Positions 35,127 through 48,600 are shown, counted from the first letter of the stretch. The stretch is 64,000 nt of DNA from Rhynchonema sp. JSB1_4 (GCA_030248065.1 JASAMV010009273.1:1-64000), one strand, 5' to 3'. The notes: generated from the letters alone by a model not told the origin. Program-made: numbers and translations.

Positions 35127-38100
35127 ATGAAGCCGAGTGACTTGAGCTTTAACAATAGCACCAACGACGTCAAGCCCGACGATGAGGGGGCACCGCCGAA
35201 AGTGGCCGTTGAGAGCACGGCGGAGTGGCAGATACATGAGATTGGGTTCGATGGACGCGAACAATACATGCAGTTGGTCGTTGAATGATTTGCGCGTTGA
35301 GGCAATTTAGAGGTTTTCCAAAACATTTTACACCACGTTCACTTGTTCAACCAAGTCGACACTGATATCGGCAAAAATGTCTTTCACAAATAAATTGACG
35401 TGTAGTGCACTGTAAATATAAATTGTTGTTGTTTTCGGCCTGTGCACTCGTTGCCGCATAAACGTGCAGTCCACGGCTGTTTGTGTGTTTCAATGTCAAA
35501 CAACTTTCTGAACCTCACAGTTAGTTATCGCGCTGTGCATGAAAATCTGGCCAGCGCTTGAAAACCAAAACTTCAATTTCATTTGCAGACCTGAAGTCTA
35601 CAGCGACCATATTGCCCGTCTGGCGCATCAAGTGCACTGGCAGTCGTATGTGCAGGGTGGGTCCGGTGGCACCCAAGCTGCTGCGGCAACTGCCACGGCC
35701 GTGGATAAAGGTACACATGGACTCGGGACTTTGTTCACTCCCTTTCAGTCACACAAGTCGTGTGTGTGTCAGCTGCATGGCTTGTTGACTGTGCGTTGAG
35801 CTTGTTGCCTAGCTCGACTTCGAACGGGAGGTTTTCTACGTCTGTAAAACTGCATGAGGCAACGAAATTAGAAACTTACTATATTACCGAAAATTTGGAC
35901 GACACACCTCATGGTGTTGAAGTTATGATAGTGAATGGAAATGTTCCACGACGCGATGGATGGTGGATTAGGGTTTGGGTGGCATGTTCTTGTCGGGAAC
36001 AAGCAAATTATCAGTGGTTGTTAACCACGCTAGTGTTTCACATAGACGTCTATGAAAACCGGAGATAAATAATTCATAAATAATGCAAGTAAAAGTGTGC
36101 ACGTTGTGTTTTGTTTTTTAAGCTTTCTACGACGGGCTTGATTCATGTATGTACATATATTGTAACATAATCGCACACTTTTACTTTCCAGCCTGGGGTG
36201 GGAGATCGCATCGAAAATAACCCAACCGTGTCACAATAGCCTGAGTTCACAAGGCGACCGCTTGTGTCCTTCAGATGCGACCGATTCCGAGACTGACGAA
36301 GAAGCGGAGGGAAATGTACCGAAGAGCAAGAAAGCAAAGCCGACAATTGACCACGAGACCGGTGTGTGGGCCAGTGTGGCCAAATCATTGAAGTGCGTTG
36401 GCGCGTTGCTTTCTTGATTTTTTTGGTGAAGTTTCTGATTGTTTAGTATATATTATAGTATAGTTTGATCAGATACCGGACAGGTGAAACATCCTTGAAC
36501 AATTCTTAATAGACAAGTATGAAAGTCCTAAAAAAAAGAAAACGGGTTGGACTATGTTTCAGGGAAGGAAGCTGCCAAATGTTGCGTTGCCATCACATAA
36601 ATGATAGTGCTTTTGGTGTAAATAATTCGTCCATAAGATCATCCTGAAAACAAAAAATAAAATCGAATCTTACGAATCACCTCACGCGTCTCGGTGGCTC
36701 AATTTCCATATCACGGATGTTTTGCCGGCAGTTTTGTGATAGATTACAAATTACCGTTCAATAATCAGTTGTTGTTGTTTTTGTCATTCAGTGCGTCCCT
36801 GGTGCAACTGAACGTTCTGGGAGATGTGCTGCGAGTGGCACAATTACGTCTGCCGCATATGGCTCCATACATCAGTGTGAGGGAAGTCGAGGTACGTAGT
36901 ATGTTTGGGTGGACCTGGAGTCACCGATGACCACCTGGCCCACCGACCGGCTGACTGAGGGATGGGACTAGAGTGGCAATGATTGTCAATTGTCAGGGGC
37001 TAATTGTTTAGTCGTCAACTCTGGCCGTTAACTCAAACAGCCCTGAATCAGCTCGAGAAATAATTATGCACGGCTTTACTCGAATACCCCGCGAAACCTA
37101 GGCGTAGACAGGACTCCAAATTAATTTTTTCAATAATTTGCTAAATACAACAATCACACAATGCTCTCGCATCCCTTTACGGCCAAGTTGACCACGCGCG
37201 TTGACAATGTGCTTTGACGACATCAATATAACCCAATAGCCAGTTTGGTTGTATTTGGAGCAACACACCAGCACAAGCATGATACGTATGCCGTGGACAA
37301 TTTTCGCGTAGAAACTGTTTGCTATGGGAAAAATTAACTCCTAAAACTTAACCAAACAATGTCAGTTCATAAATCACTCTTTGCTGGAACAGCAGTTTGT
37401 GTTTTCGCATTTCGCAGACGGACGGTACCATACGCTAGGACGTCTTTCCGTTTGCGAATCAGGTCGTCGATGTTATTCCCTATGCAGCAACATGGCGAAT
37501 TCCCTGCACACAGGTGCTTCCGAACGAAACGGTCGACTTTCACGCAAAAGACATCGCACAACAATCACCGAAGGAATTGAAAGCGCGCATGATCGGTTTT
37601 GCTGTGGCGTCGAAAAAAATGGTGAGAGAAATTTTTGGTCAACCATCTTGATATAGTGAATTTCCAATTTCGCTGCCTCATGGATTTTACAGACGCAGGG
37701 AAACTCCCGTTTGAAGTCCAGCAGGCAAAAAACTCAGCGTGCGTAGCTCGTGTGCGTTTCGAATGTTTCAGTCACAGAAGCTGGGTGTGTCAGCTGCGCA
37801 GATTGTTGACTGTGTGTTGAGCTTGTTGCCTGCCCCGACTTCGAATGGGAGCTTCCCTGCGTGATTGAATGAAATTACAACTTTACTTTACGAATTTGTC
37901 CAATTACAGGGTCTGATGCGAGCTCATGATCTACTGAGTAAATGTGCTGAAAAGATTGACACGATGCCTTTGCAGGTTGGTGGATGTGTGTATGGTAGAT
38001 TTTGGTCACTTTTTGATTTTGTCGGGAATCAGTGTCAGATGAAGATCAAACTTATGGCAATTATACCTGTCTATAACTGACAGCACAGAAACATTTTTGA

Positions 38101-41100
38101 ATCGATTTCTTATTTTTACATGATTGTCATAACTAGGGTCAGAGGTCGGGGGGTACCCGACACCCGACATCTGGAAGTACCCGACACCCGACATCTGAGA
38201 AAAAAGCCGACACCCGACAGTTCCAAAAAACCCGACACCCGACATCTAATTTTTGAAAAAAAACCGACACCCGACACCTGTTTTTGGACCAAAAACAGGC
38301 AAATTTTTGCTCATTTGCATCATTAGTGAAATTTTTTGGCTTAAGCTACTGAATTCAAGTATTTTCACACGAAATAAACACCAAATCTCACATTCTGCGT
38401 CTTCGGAAACATTTGGTTCGAAGAAAATTTTCTCTCAAAATTCTTCTCTCAGCAAAACTGATGTTTTGAACCGTAAGTGTCGGGTGGCGGGTGTCGGTCC
38501 CAAAAAAACCGACACCCGACATCTGGAGGTACCCGACACCCGACACCTACACTTTTTTGGCACCCGACACCCGGCAGCCGACATCTCTCTAACCCTAGTC
38601 ATAACCGACTCTGCATGAAGGGCCGAGTGCAGCAAATCGTGATGAAGAGTTTATAGGATCTAAACTGAACATCGCTGCTTCGTAATTACCACCCTCATGA
38701 TCCAGATATTTCTGCAGTAAAGAAAATCGAGGGTGCCGTTCATGTCATCGTCATCATCATTCATCATTTTATATTTTTTTTCGCAGTAAGCATGGAAGTT
38801 AAACACAAACAACGCCAATACGAGCCCGATTGCACAGGTGGTGTGCTTACAAAACGAATAGTAAGAGAGAATCCTGATGCATCACGTTGTATTGTGCAAC
38901 ATGTAACTTCCCAAATCAGCAGCCACGTCTGAATGTTTCACCATCTGCCACCTCCGAAATCGGGCTCGTGTTGCCATGGTGTTACTGCACAAGCCACAAG
39001 GGATAAATAGTAATACTGTAGCACTGCAAAAATGCATAAATAATATCATATTGTGCCGAGAATGTAAGTAAAGGCAGTCTACGGGAGGTTGTCACTCAGC
39101 CCCCGAATACCGTAACCCACCGTAATTTTGATCTGCAAGGATCGTGTCGAAACCATTTTGTTTTTTATCTATGTTTTGCGTGTTAGCGCCAACACCAACC
39201 AACATTTCCAAGTTTTGGGGATCTACGCGCACGATGACAATTTCCAGCTTGCTGCCGCTAATACACGTGTCAATAAGCAGCGATCAGCATGGGTCTCGCT
39301 TGCGGTGGGTTACGGTATTCGGGGGCTGAGTGACAACCTCCCGTAGACTGCCTTTATATACATAACTACGTGTCACAATGAAGAGGGCAGCCAGCATACA
39401 TTTTCTAAGCACAAATTTATAAATTTATTTTCAAATGAAGTTCAACTTATTTTCTGCACAGGTCAGCGATCTCAAGTTCACCGACGCGTACCTGTCCGAG
39501 CTGCAAGAACTGCGCAAGTTGTATCGCGTGAGAAAGATTGGCGCGAAGACGATGGGTGATCTCGGATACGCCAGTTGTGCGTGTGATTTTATAAGTTTTA
39601 ATATTTAATTGAAAAAAAATAAACTTTTTTCCCGACAGACGGTCCGAAATTCGAAGCGCGTTCGGTGTTCGAGATACGCAGACGTGACACACAGCGCACG
39701 TCGGCTGATGTTTCAAGCGCTGTTGATATAAAGGCCATTGGCGGTAACCTGGAAGTGGACATACCGCGAAATCTCAGACGAACCACCGAACTTGTCGTGG
39801 ATATTGTGCCTGGTGGGTGACATGATTCGGTTTTGATTGTGTGAAGTGCAGTTGGCCTGAAAATAATGAAGTGGACCGCCCTCCTTGTGGTGACAAAGAT
39901 CGAAATCCATCTTGTTATGTTGTCGTGATTGTTCACTAATTTTTTGGATGATAACAGTCGAATTGGCCAGCTACTGGCTTCCGGTCACATTTTTGACCGG
40001 AAAATGGGTATTTTGATGGAGAAGTAGGAGCGGGTAGTGTACCAGAGCGGGGCGGGTGGGGGGAGGTAAGGCACCAGAGTGGAGCGGGTAAGGGGAAGGA
40101 TACCAGGTCCCAGCCACAGCACTGGGTCACGATAAAGACACTGTACTAGACTGTGCGAAACCACGACATTATTTTCAGATGACCCCGATTTGCTGACAGA
40201 CAAACCGATGATGAACAAAACAGTGCACACCACAGCGCCTTCGGCTGATGTTTCATGGCGTGTTGCACTGCATGACGCGCAACAGACACTGATAGCTAAT
40301 GATATATTTGCCTTGGTCGGTGTTTGGGATTTGTTTTCGTCGATTGTTGTTGGTGAGGTATGAAGCACATCGTCTTCGTAAGCTGTGGTCGTGGTAAAGA
40401 AATTTGGTTAGTATCTTTTCCGACCGTGTACGCGCAGAATTGTTGCTTTGTACAACCGAGCTAATATCTGAACGCAGGTAAATATTTTCGATTGCCAAAC
40501 GTCCGGGACGTCAATTATTTTTCAGTGATTGCTACAGTTTAGGCCATCCTAAATTTGCCCATTTCTATTATTGCCCGTTACAGTTGTGCCGCGAAGTCGT
40601 GGACGCTTCTGAGCAGGGCATCGCCAGTGTCACGCAGAACTCGGTGTTGTTGGTGCAGTTGGGCATGAAGGACTACATGTTGCGAGTGAGACTTGTTCAT
40701 GAGCAGGCACGGAAATGTGAACAGGTGAGATTTGGCGATCCCTCTTAAAATCTTGTGACATGACGGTCCCCTAATCATATTCTGTTGAACTGATCATGCT
40801 GCTGCTCGGCATGATAACAAGATCGTTTGCTTACGGTATGTTACTGTGGTCAACTCACTTTGTAGAGTCGTCAAGTCACCCCGAATGGCATGCATTATTT
40901 CTCGCGCTCGCTCGGGGCTGCTGTGAGTTGGCGAAGTGATTTGACCACTTGGCTTGACCACTGTAAATATTAGCCAGATTGCCTGTTGGCGTGAGCCGTT
41001 TTCGGGCGCTTTTCGTAAAAAAACACTGCTCATCGCCAAGCTAGAATAGGTGCTGAAAACAGTTGATCAAGCCAAGTCAAGGATAGGCAATTATTTCGTG

Positions 41101-44100
41101 CCAAATAGCTGTCAAACCTTTCAGACTGACTTAATTCAACCCAAAGTCGAAGTCGGTGATCAATCTGAATCAACGACAACACAATCCGGTTGGTGTCATT
41201 TTTACGTGCGATAATGTTTCGTATATTGCGTTTATGCTCTGGTGTTGCGATGTGCAGCTGGTCTTTAGCGGCAACTGGCAGCAGCCAAATGCAGAAAAAC
41301 AAAATGAAACGCACAACGAACAAAATACTGTAATTTTGATTGATTCAGTTCTCGCTCGAGTCGGAAGGAATTACGATTATCAATGAATTTCGACATAAAG
41401 TAATATACAACAAGTATCGCGATCTCGTTAAGAGGCCAGTCTGGTCCGAACGAGATGGTTCACAAAAAATAACTGTCTGTAACACAGCTGCACCCCATCC
41501 CCCCCCGTTTCAGACGCAGACCCACACCCATCAGCCCCGAGCCAATTCACTGGTGTTTGTACGGCGTACACCCGATGTGTCTACTTGTCTGATGTGCACA
41601 ATAACGACATCCATCCATTACCGTTTGTCGCACTGCCGATATCCGACCAATACAACAAGGAGTTGCGCCTGGCTGGACCGTTCGGCACGAATAAGGCGCA
41701 GGTTGTCGGAAGGGAACTGAGTTTTGGTTTCAAACTCCGTCACCCGAAATGAGAGGTTATCTATCGTCAGACATGGGGCGCTGAGCTAACTTGACGTATG
41801 CGCGTGGCACTCTTATTGTTGTCGCTGGGCGGATGCGATGCTTCAGGCTGCCCAATCCTGAGTCTATCAAGATTGGTTATGATCGTGCTCTGCCTGCGTG
41901 TGCTGTCGACCACACCAAATACGACCAACCATCTCTAACGATCTGATGTCTTTGCGTCCGTTGTACGATGCTATTGCTTGTGATTTAGCAGTGTTTCGTT
42001 GTGTTCCGTTCCAGTTATTCGTGCTCAGTTTGCAGGGTCCAAGGAAACAACCACCGTTGGTAATCTTCTCACACTACTATACAGAAGAATTCCAAGAACA
42101 TTTATGCGGCACACCCCAATCTTAAAGGGGGCCTGCCGCTAATGTTTTTTGGGTTTTGGGCCTCGGTTGTTTATATTAATCGTTAGTTGGCACTGAGATG
42201 AAGAACATTAACCTTCAAGAACTTCACCAAACTGACGTTTACCCACCGAAATCGATCAACCAACATGGCCGCACGGGAACAAACTATCCCAATATTGATG
42301 CACTATGTGTGCATGGAAATCAGGATTTCCAAAGCATAATTCAAATCACAGAGGTGTGTTATAGGCGGCGCGTTACGGTAGGTTGACAAAACATTTGTTA
42401 TTTACAAAAGAGCTAATGTTTTATCGGGCTACCGTAACCCGCCGCCTATATCACGCCCCAGTGATTTTGAATTTCTCTTGTCATTCCTGATCGTCATGTG
42501 CAAATGTGCATCAATATCGGACAGTTTTGTTCCCGATAGACCATCTTGGCGGATCGATTTCGGTGGGTAATCGCCATTTTGGTGAAGTTCGTCAAAACTA
42601 ATGTTCTTGATCTCGATGCCAACAAACGATATAAGTGAAAAAAACGAGATCGAAAAACAATAGCGGCGGGGCCGCTTTAAACATTTTTGCCAGAAGTCAA
42701 ATTCTCGCTCACCAGGTGTGCATACAACAAAGTGGTGTGACACGCAAGTCCTTGATTGTGCGACTGCATACAATGGCCCGACATTTGATTGTGCTCAAAC
42801 GCACCACAACATTGCTCAGACATTTGCAACAGGCGTACAGTGCCGATCCCAGCGTTAGTTGTCAGTTGTGTTCGTTTTCGTGCACAATTTGCTGCCAGTG
42901 CACCGAGCCGGTTTTTACCAGTGCACCGATTGGTTTGCAGTTGCACTGGTCGTTCATTCGCTGCGACATGAGCCAATCGATATTGTGCGTCACGGTCGTC
43001 AACAAACACTATGAACGATGCGGACGGTTGGCTGTAGGCTTTATGGTTTCATTAAACATCACATGCTACTTGGCAGTGTAGGGAGCAGAGCTGATGTGAT
43101 GGAGAGGATGGAATTGCAAATAAGAATGGTGGTGATCCAGATGAGAATCCAGCTTGGTGATTCTGATTTGTGTTGGTGTTGCCTTAGTTGGTCACCTGAC
43201 TTTTTTCATTACACATTTCAATTCTATCTTGTGACCGCTGCCATCCAATTTCGTTCAGCGATGCAGCAGCAATTATTCGCAGGCAACTGATAAAAGTATT
43301 TTTGTTCGCTCCTCGTGCGTGATTGCTTCGGTGACAATTTCGCAGCGTCCCTATTATGCGACACAAAGTTAAATTATGAGACACAAGATCTGACCAATCA
43401 CCAAGTTTCACACAGTGTCACACAATTACATTATTCTTGTCGATTACAGCACGCGTCTGCAGCTGCAATTGGGTGCGTCCACCATACAACTAGTGCACAA
43501 TGACGGCCATGTGCAGCAATATAATGCTGCTGACACACAACAGCTGCGCGCCGCTTTGGTTAACGTGGTTGGTGATGTTTCACTGTTGTTTGTTTGTTGT
43601 TGTGTTTGTCGTCATCATTTGTTATTTTTAATCTAACGCTAGGCCAACACGAGCCCGATTTCGGAGGTGGCAGATTAGTGAAACATTCATACGTGGCTGC
43701 TGATTTGGGATATGTTACACATTGTAGACTACAACGTGGTGCATGACGATTTTCTCTTTCTATTCGTTTTGTAAGCACAGCACCTCCGGAATCTGGCTCG
43801 TGTCGGCGTAGTTTGCCTATTATATTATACATCGACATCTTTTCACACTGCATGTGCCTAGTTTCGCGATCCGGATACGGAGGCGACAAAACATTTTTCT
43901 GGAGGGCATTTTGCGTTTGTTTTCGAATTCTGAATTCTGATCACTCAGAGTGAGTGATCTAATACCAAACCAGCCGACCAAGTCCACCACAGGCGCACAG
44001 TGGTTGGCGCAGAGCGCGGCATTTTTGTCAGGAATGGAATGAAAGCAACCGTGACTGGCTGATGTTTCACCTGCGCTACATATAAAGCTGTTCAGATCAC

Positions 44101-44857
44101 ACGTCACACGATGCACAGTCTACAACAATTGGCGCATGCGTGTGGTTGGCGTGTGTCGTCGTACGCGGCCAAAAGTGCGACACAAACACACGCCACAGCA
44201 CGACAACGACAAACGAGCACATTGCTGCTCACTGATCAGACTGCTTTGAGGTGAGTTTGACTGAGTGGTGCTTGGGTGTGTTGACGCTTTGTTGTCGCGC
44301 TCTGCTTCTTAGTAAGAAATTGTAAAGAATTCGGTGAGAAACACTTCTTGTTCGGTAAGAAATTTTTACAGACTGTAATGGTGTACTTTGGCTTTCCCAA
44401 CGTAGTGGTGATGTTGCAGGGGACTTACCCAAGTATAAAGTGTACGGTATCTTCATTTTTTCACCCAGGCGGATCCCGATCCCGTATCCTGACTTTGGCT
44501 TGTTCACAGAGACATGTATGATGTAGGATTAAAAAAGGACCAACTTTGTCCCCCTCAAAACGACAGCTAAGGTGACCAGCGTTTATTATCGTTTCCAACT
44601 GCAGTATGGTTATGGTCAACATTGATAAACAACCGTATTTACCAATCGAGTTCTATTTCTCTTTCATTCATTCCAGATCGGTGCGCATCCACGTGCACGA
44701 CCGAGCCGACCCTGAAGTCACCTTGTTGGATCAGGCAGCGTCGCAAGCGCGCCAATTCGAAAAACCCATCGACTACTCGCGCATGCCCGGTGCAACGTTG
44801 CTGGAACGCGTGGAGAAATTGTTGTGTGCTTTTGCGAGGGATGCCGCAAGACAGTGA
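35127..44857 (+). CDS. MED17: Mediator complex head subunit MED17
   Basis: Core scaffold subunit of the Mediator head, needed for RNA polymerase II transcription; nuclear. Sixteen exons join in phase to 792 residues: 35127-35272, 35589-35710, 36275-36392, 36792-36891, 37463-37621, 37910-37975, 39462-39573, 39639-39812, 40179-40357, 40584-40724, 41349-41457, 41514-41701, 42716-43026, 43450-43567, 44096-44250, 44677-44857 (TGA). Family blocks in order: IHEIGFDGREQYMQP with HIARLAHQVHW; an acidic stretch; LGDVLRVAQL; GLMRAHDLLSKCAEKI; LRKLYRVRKIGAKTMGDLGY; ANDIFALVGVWDLF; GLQLHWSFIRCDMSQSIL; RLQLQLGASTIQLVHNDGHV; MHSLQQLAHACGWRVSSY; and PIDYSRMPGATLLERVEKLL at the C-terminus. Human MED17 is about 650 residues. 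The end of exon 11 is the weakest call: a stronger-looking donor at 41400 breaks the phase, the one at 41458 keeps it. Confidence 0.93.
35744..35840. repeat. Short intronic duplication in MED17 (copy 1; copy 2 at 37763-37860)
   Basis: Both stretches share CAGTCACA, GTGTGTCAGCTGC, TTGTTGACTGTG, GTTGAGCTTGTTGCCT and CGACTTCGAA in the same order and orientation, in two different MED17 introns. Confidence 0.7.
38134..38597. mobile_element. hAT-like element, TAGGGTTAGAG family, inverted copy (464 bp)
   Basis: Ends TAGGGTCAGAGGTCGGG and CTCTCTAACCCTA, with the exact 8-bp duplication GTCATAAC at 38126-38133 and 38598-38605. ACCCGACACCCGACATCTG units are repeated at both ends. Core matches 34611-35014 in reverse. 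It lies in a MED17 intron. Confidence 0.9.
38865..38990. repeat. Dispersed repeat with ACCTCCGAAATCGGGCTCGTG (copy 1 of 3)
   Basis: Related sequences at about 43640-43820 (inverted) and 48855-48990. All share a GTTGTA..CAACGTG hairpin-like part, CCCAAATCA.CAGCCACGT, an ATGTTTCR site, CACCTC.GAAATCGGGCTCGT and GTGTTACT. Limits approximate. Confidence 0.65.
39069..39356. mobile_element. MITE with 54-bp perfect terminal inverted repeats (288 bp)
   Basis: TAAAGGCAGTCTACGGGAGG at the left recurs inverted at the right, and the match runs about 54 bp without a mismatch through CCCCCGAATACCGTAACCC. Lies in the MED17 intron before exon 7. TA or TTA at the edges may be the target site. No coding sequence. 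Confidence 0.85.
40016..40128. mobile_element. Fragment of a GGGGCGGGT hAT-like element
   Basis: GTACCAGAGCGGGGCGGGTG and AAGGCACCAGAGTGGAGCGG, ending CCCAGCCACAGCACTG, the same terminus as the nested element at 24433-25702. The left end is not recognisable. Lies in a MED17 intron. Confidence 0.6.
40845..40985. repeat. Fold-back repeat, GTGGTCAA..AGTTGACGAAGTGA type (copy 1)
   Basis: GTGGTCAACTCACTTTGTAG and CACTTGGCTTGACCACTGTA are inverted arms around ACCCCGAATGGCATGCATTA and CTCGGGGCTGCTG. A second copy lies at 55088-55250 in a sulfatase intron. Confidence 0.6.
42186..42622. repeat. Fold-back element in a MED17 intron (437 bp)
   Basis: Two arms of roughly 185 bp: TTGGCACTGAGATGAAGAAC rightward and the inverted GTTCTTGATCTCGATGCCAA at the end. 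Shared internal blocks are CCACCGAAATCGAT, the GGAACAAA.TATCC block, and the GGCGGCG.GTTACGGTAG block near the centre. Imperfect, so not very recent. Confidence 0.75.
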
Positions 44858-45607
44858 GAGAGTCCAATGGGAATGTTAATGCTGCGCATATAACCGGTTT
44901 GGAGGTCCACATTAACTGACCAGTATGCACTTCTGGCAAAATGCTGGGTTGGGAGGGGGTGCAAAATAGGTCGGGCAGTATTTTGTGATTTCGACCAGCA
45001 TAAAAGTTCCTCGCAGCTCGCAACGGGACGTCATTTACGCTGGTCAAAGTGCATACCGGTGGCCATTGTAGGCCAATTTAGTATTAAATGCGTTCATACT
45101 ACGTTATCCCAACCTGTACTTCGTCTCGCCACATGTTTAGCGTCGAAAGTAGGTGATCGTCTGTTATTTCATCGTTAGTCTGCTAATTTGTGTGGCGAAA
45201 AGTTGCCCTATTTGGTAATCGAGCATACTGAGTTTGATTCTGACAGCCATTTTGTCCTGAGTTGCCTTCCCTGGAGGCAGGCCATCGTGGTCCAGCTTTT
45301 GGGTGCGACACTTTCAAGTGTACTGTTTTAGTGACGACTCTCCTTCGCGGCACAGATATCCTTGTGATTTATCGCATTAGTGTTGTTTTATAACTTTCAC
45401 TGATCTTAATTCGTCCACTTCAACAAATTTCTGTTGTTGTTGTTTCTGTTGGATAATTTCGAACAGTAAAGAAATGGGCTGATGATTTCCGACCGCGGTT
45501 CCCAGCCAATGCTCCTCGCGTCTTGCGCCACATTTTTCCATCGAAAATGTGTACCAACTGTGCCATCTTCATGGCATCTTAATGTCGACAAACTTTTGTG
45601 AAATTCC
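44858..45607. other. Spacer between MED17 and URB1
   Basis: 750 bp. It holds a small imperfect inverted repeat (CAGTATGCACTT at 44920 and AAGTGCATACCGG at 45046, with ACGCTGGTC-type cores). It also holds a stretch at 45133-45180 (TTTAGCGTCGAAAGTAGGTG) that matches the tail of the SINE at 55815. No gene found. Confidence 0.5.
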
Positions 45608-45609
45608 AG
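45592..45609 (+). other. Acceptor-like site just before the URB1 start codon
   Basis: CTTTTGTGAAATTCCAG ends 16 nt before the ATG at 45626. Reading through from upstream meets stops in the URB1 frame (TAA directly after the site), so translation must begin at 45626. Confidence 0.5.
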
Positions 45610-45625
45610 GTAAACAAACCAAAAT

Positions 45626-48600
45626 ATGAAACGAAAATCCTCAAGCGTATTGGAGGAGGAAGCCCAAACATCGGCAGTCAAAACGAAGAAAAAGGACAAG
45701 AAAAGTCAGCGTACTGAAAACAATAACGGACTTGAAAATACAGATGACCCTTGGGCTAGGTTACGTCTGTGGGTGGATAATGATTTGAGCACAGGCCAAT
45801 ACAATGTGGATTATGTTTCACGCCTGTGTGCACAATGTCGCGATGTGCCACACAACAAACACGTGCGATTTACGGAGTTTGATCTCACTAAAGTGCTCTG
45901 TTGTTATGAGGTTCGTTTGTTGCTTTAACTCTCCATGCAACACCGTGGATGCGCGTGATAACATCGAGTTATGGGACAGCGTTTTAGCGTCTTGCTCAAC
46001 GTTACCCGTTTTCCATGAGCTATCAGATCACGCACGTCTGTGACGCCAGCGGGACTAGCGCCCGTCGGTCCGCGCCACACGCGCGTTTTTGGGGTAAAGA
46101 GAATTTACGCACCGAGGAGGAGAGCGTAAGATATATCAACTACACTGTTGCGCAACAGTCCCCGGTGGCTGTGGCGTTTTCGAGAATTTCGGCCATTGTG
46201 TGCCACGGACATCACAGTAACAATAAAAGTTCCGGGAATTTCTGTCGTCAAGCGGTCACTCAGCCCAGAGCTCGAAATGTAGACCCCCAGCTTATTATGA
46301 TTATGAACCATTCTCTCACAGGCAAGCACCAGTGTCAACGACCAACTGCTGTTTCGTGTGTTGTATTTGCTTGAGTCAATACCGAACATTGACATGTTGC
46401 GGATTGCACCCGTTTTGTGGTCACAAATGGCCAGAACCAGATATAAAGGTTGGACTTGGAAAGGGCAATGTAGATGAATGAGCTCTGCAGGAGAAAATGA
46501 TTTTGCGATGCCTGTGGAACTCACATATTGTTACAGTGTCTCTGCAGTCGCACAAAGCGGATGATACATGTATAGTTGCGCTAGATCATAATTTCACGCG
46601 TCTAATCTGTTGTACGAAACAAAGTGGAATTAAATTTGACCTTATGAGTCACGCGGTTATCAAGATTGTATTTGTGCGTTTTCTACTTAAGAACTGTTTT
46701 ATGGAGTTACTAGTTCGTTTCAAGCATCTTTGGTTGTGATTCCGCCAAAAAACGGCATTGAAATAGCACCAAAATGGTTTTCTATTCAGAAAGTCTCAGA
46801 ATGAAGTGCACCGTCAAATTGGTCGTTGGGCACGCTGGTGTGGTTTTGCTTCTGACGCCCTTATTTTGGCACGTAACAAAATGAAATGAAAGATAAAAAC
46901 GAAGCTCAAATCCAGGAAAAAGTGGAATGAAAAGACCGGTGCTCGTTCTTTGACCCGACAACATCAGATCATGTCGTCAAATAAAGTCGTCAAACCAGCA
47001 ATAATACATGAGAGCCCCAAGTGAGCGCGAAAATGATACATGTGATTTGACAACAAAATGTGACGACATGATTTGACGACATTACTATATGCCAACAATA
47101 AACCGATGAATTGCTCCGTGCAACATCCAACCCAAATGACAATGTCAGACCACGTCAGTCGGCTGTCAGTCAATGTTGGTGTGCGTACGACCAGTGTTGA
47201 TGTGTTGCAGTCAATTGACGCACAGTCGTTGTGGTACACGTTGGTGCACTTGCAGGGGGATGCCAACATGGATGTTATGGTGGGCGATTATTGTTCGGTC
47301 ATGCTGTGACGTTGTGCAAGGCACAGTTTGGGCATAATTCTAGTTGTCAGTAACAAGGGCGTGATCATTCTGTAACAAAACCGGCCGTGTTTATCGGACC
47401 GACACGCGCATATGAGCATGATAGCACGATCGAAAGTATGGCCATAAGTTTTCGGCTAATTCCGAAATTAGCAATCTGTTTGTCTGACAGCAGATAAAAA
47501 TTTCATCTGGTTGTAAATTCCCATGGCCGTATGAACTTTGACACGAAACGTCAACGTTCCGTGAAGCTGGACATGGGAGCGACATTTAGCAAGATCGTGT
47601 CATAAAGCAAGCTTTATAAACTGGACTTGAAACTGTGTACATGTTGGCTTGGGCAGTGGTTAATAAAAAATTTTTTATTCGAACCGCATTTTTTTAAATT
47701 TTTTTTTAATTTAAAAAAATTTTTTATTCCAGCCAAAATCTGCCCAACACGATAAAAAAATGAGCGCTCAAGTACAAAATAGGGGTATTTTTGCTACATA
47801 ATGTGTTCTAAGTGCATATAAAGCACAGGTGATACGAAAACCATGCTATCCAATGGTCGATAAGTACCAACGATAGTCAGGTACACACCCGTACCCTTCC
47901 CCAGGTGGTGCGGGTGTGATAGTATGGCTTTCTGATATTCGGGATGGGAATTTTGGGTGAAATTATGACGTCTGGGTACACGACCAATGCAAGTAAGCTG
48001 CACATAGTGTGAAATTAGAGTGAATACAAAATAGAATCACTTCTTTCGGGTCTGGGGCATGGATAAATAAATGCCGACCCAGTCACATGTACGTGTGTAG
48101 TCATATGAGAGGCCTTGTGAGTGTGTGCACTATGTCTAGATGCCACAAAACAACGATTATGGCACCCAATACACCCATGGTAGGGTTAGGTGATGTCAAC
48201 AGTAGCAATTTTTATGCAAAAATAGCACTTTTAGAGCAAAAAAATAGAGAAATTTTCAAATTTTGAAATAATAAAAAAAAAGTTTTACCTTTTGGAACGA
48301 ATGTTTTTTTAAAAAAAACCCCTGGGCTTGGGGCCTGTTTGTACCTTGGCACTGGTGATAAACGTATATGCGGGTGTGCTTTATGGGCCAAACCATATGA
48401 CTCGACCCAAAGTCCAATCCCGCTCGCAACTTTTTGAGTTTCTGCCAGCAAATCTCAGCGAGATAACAGTACACATGCACCAATACTTCTGTGTCACCCT
48501 GTATCTATCGATTTCCAGTCCACCCTCAACCCGCCCAACGCCGACATCTACGATCACCGTTTCCTACTGCCCCTGTTGTGCGACATAACCGACTCGGGTC

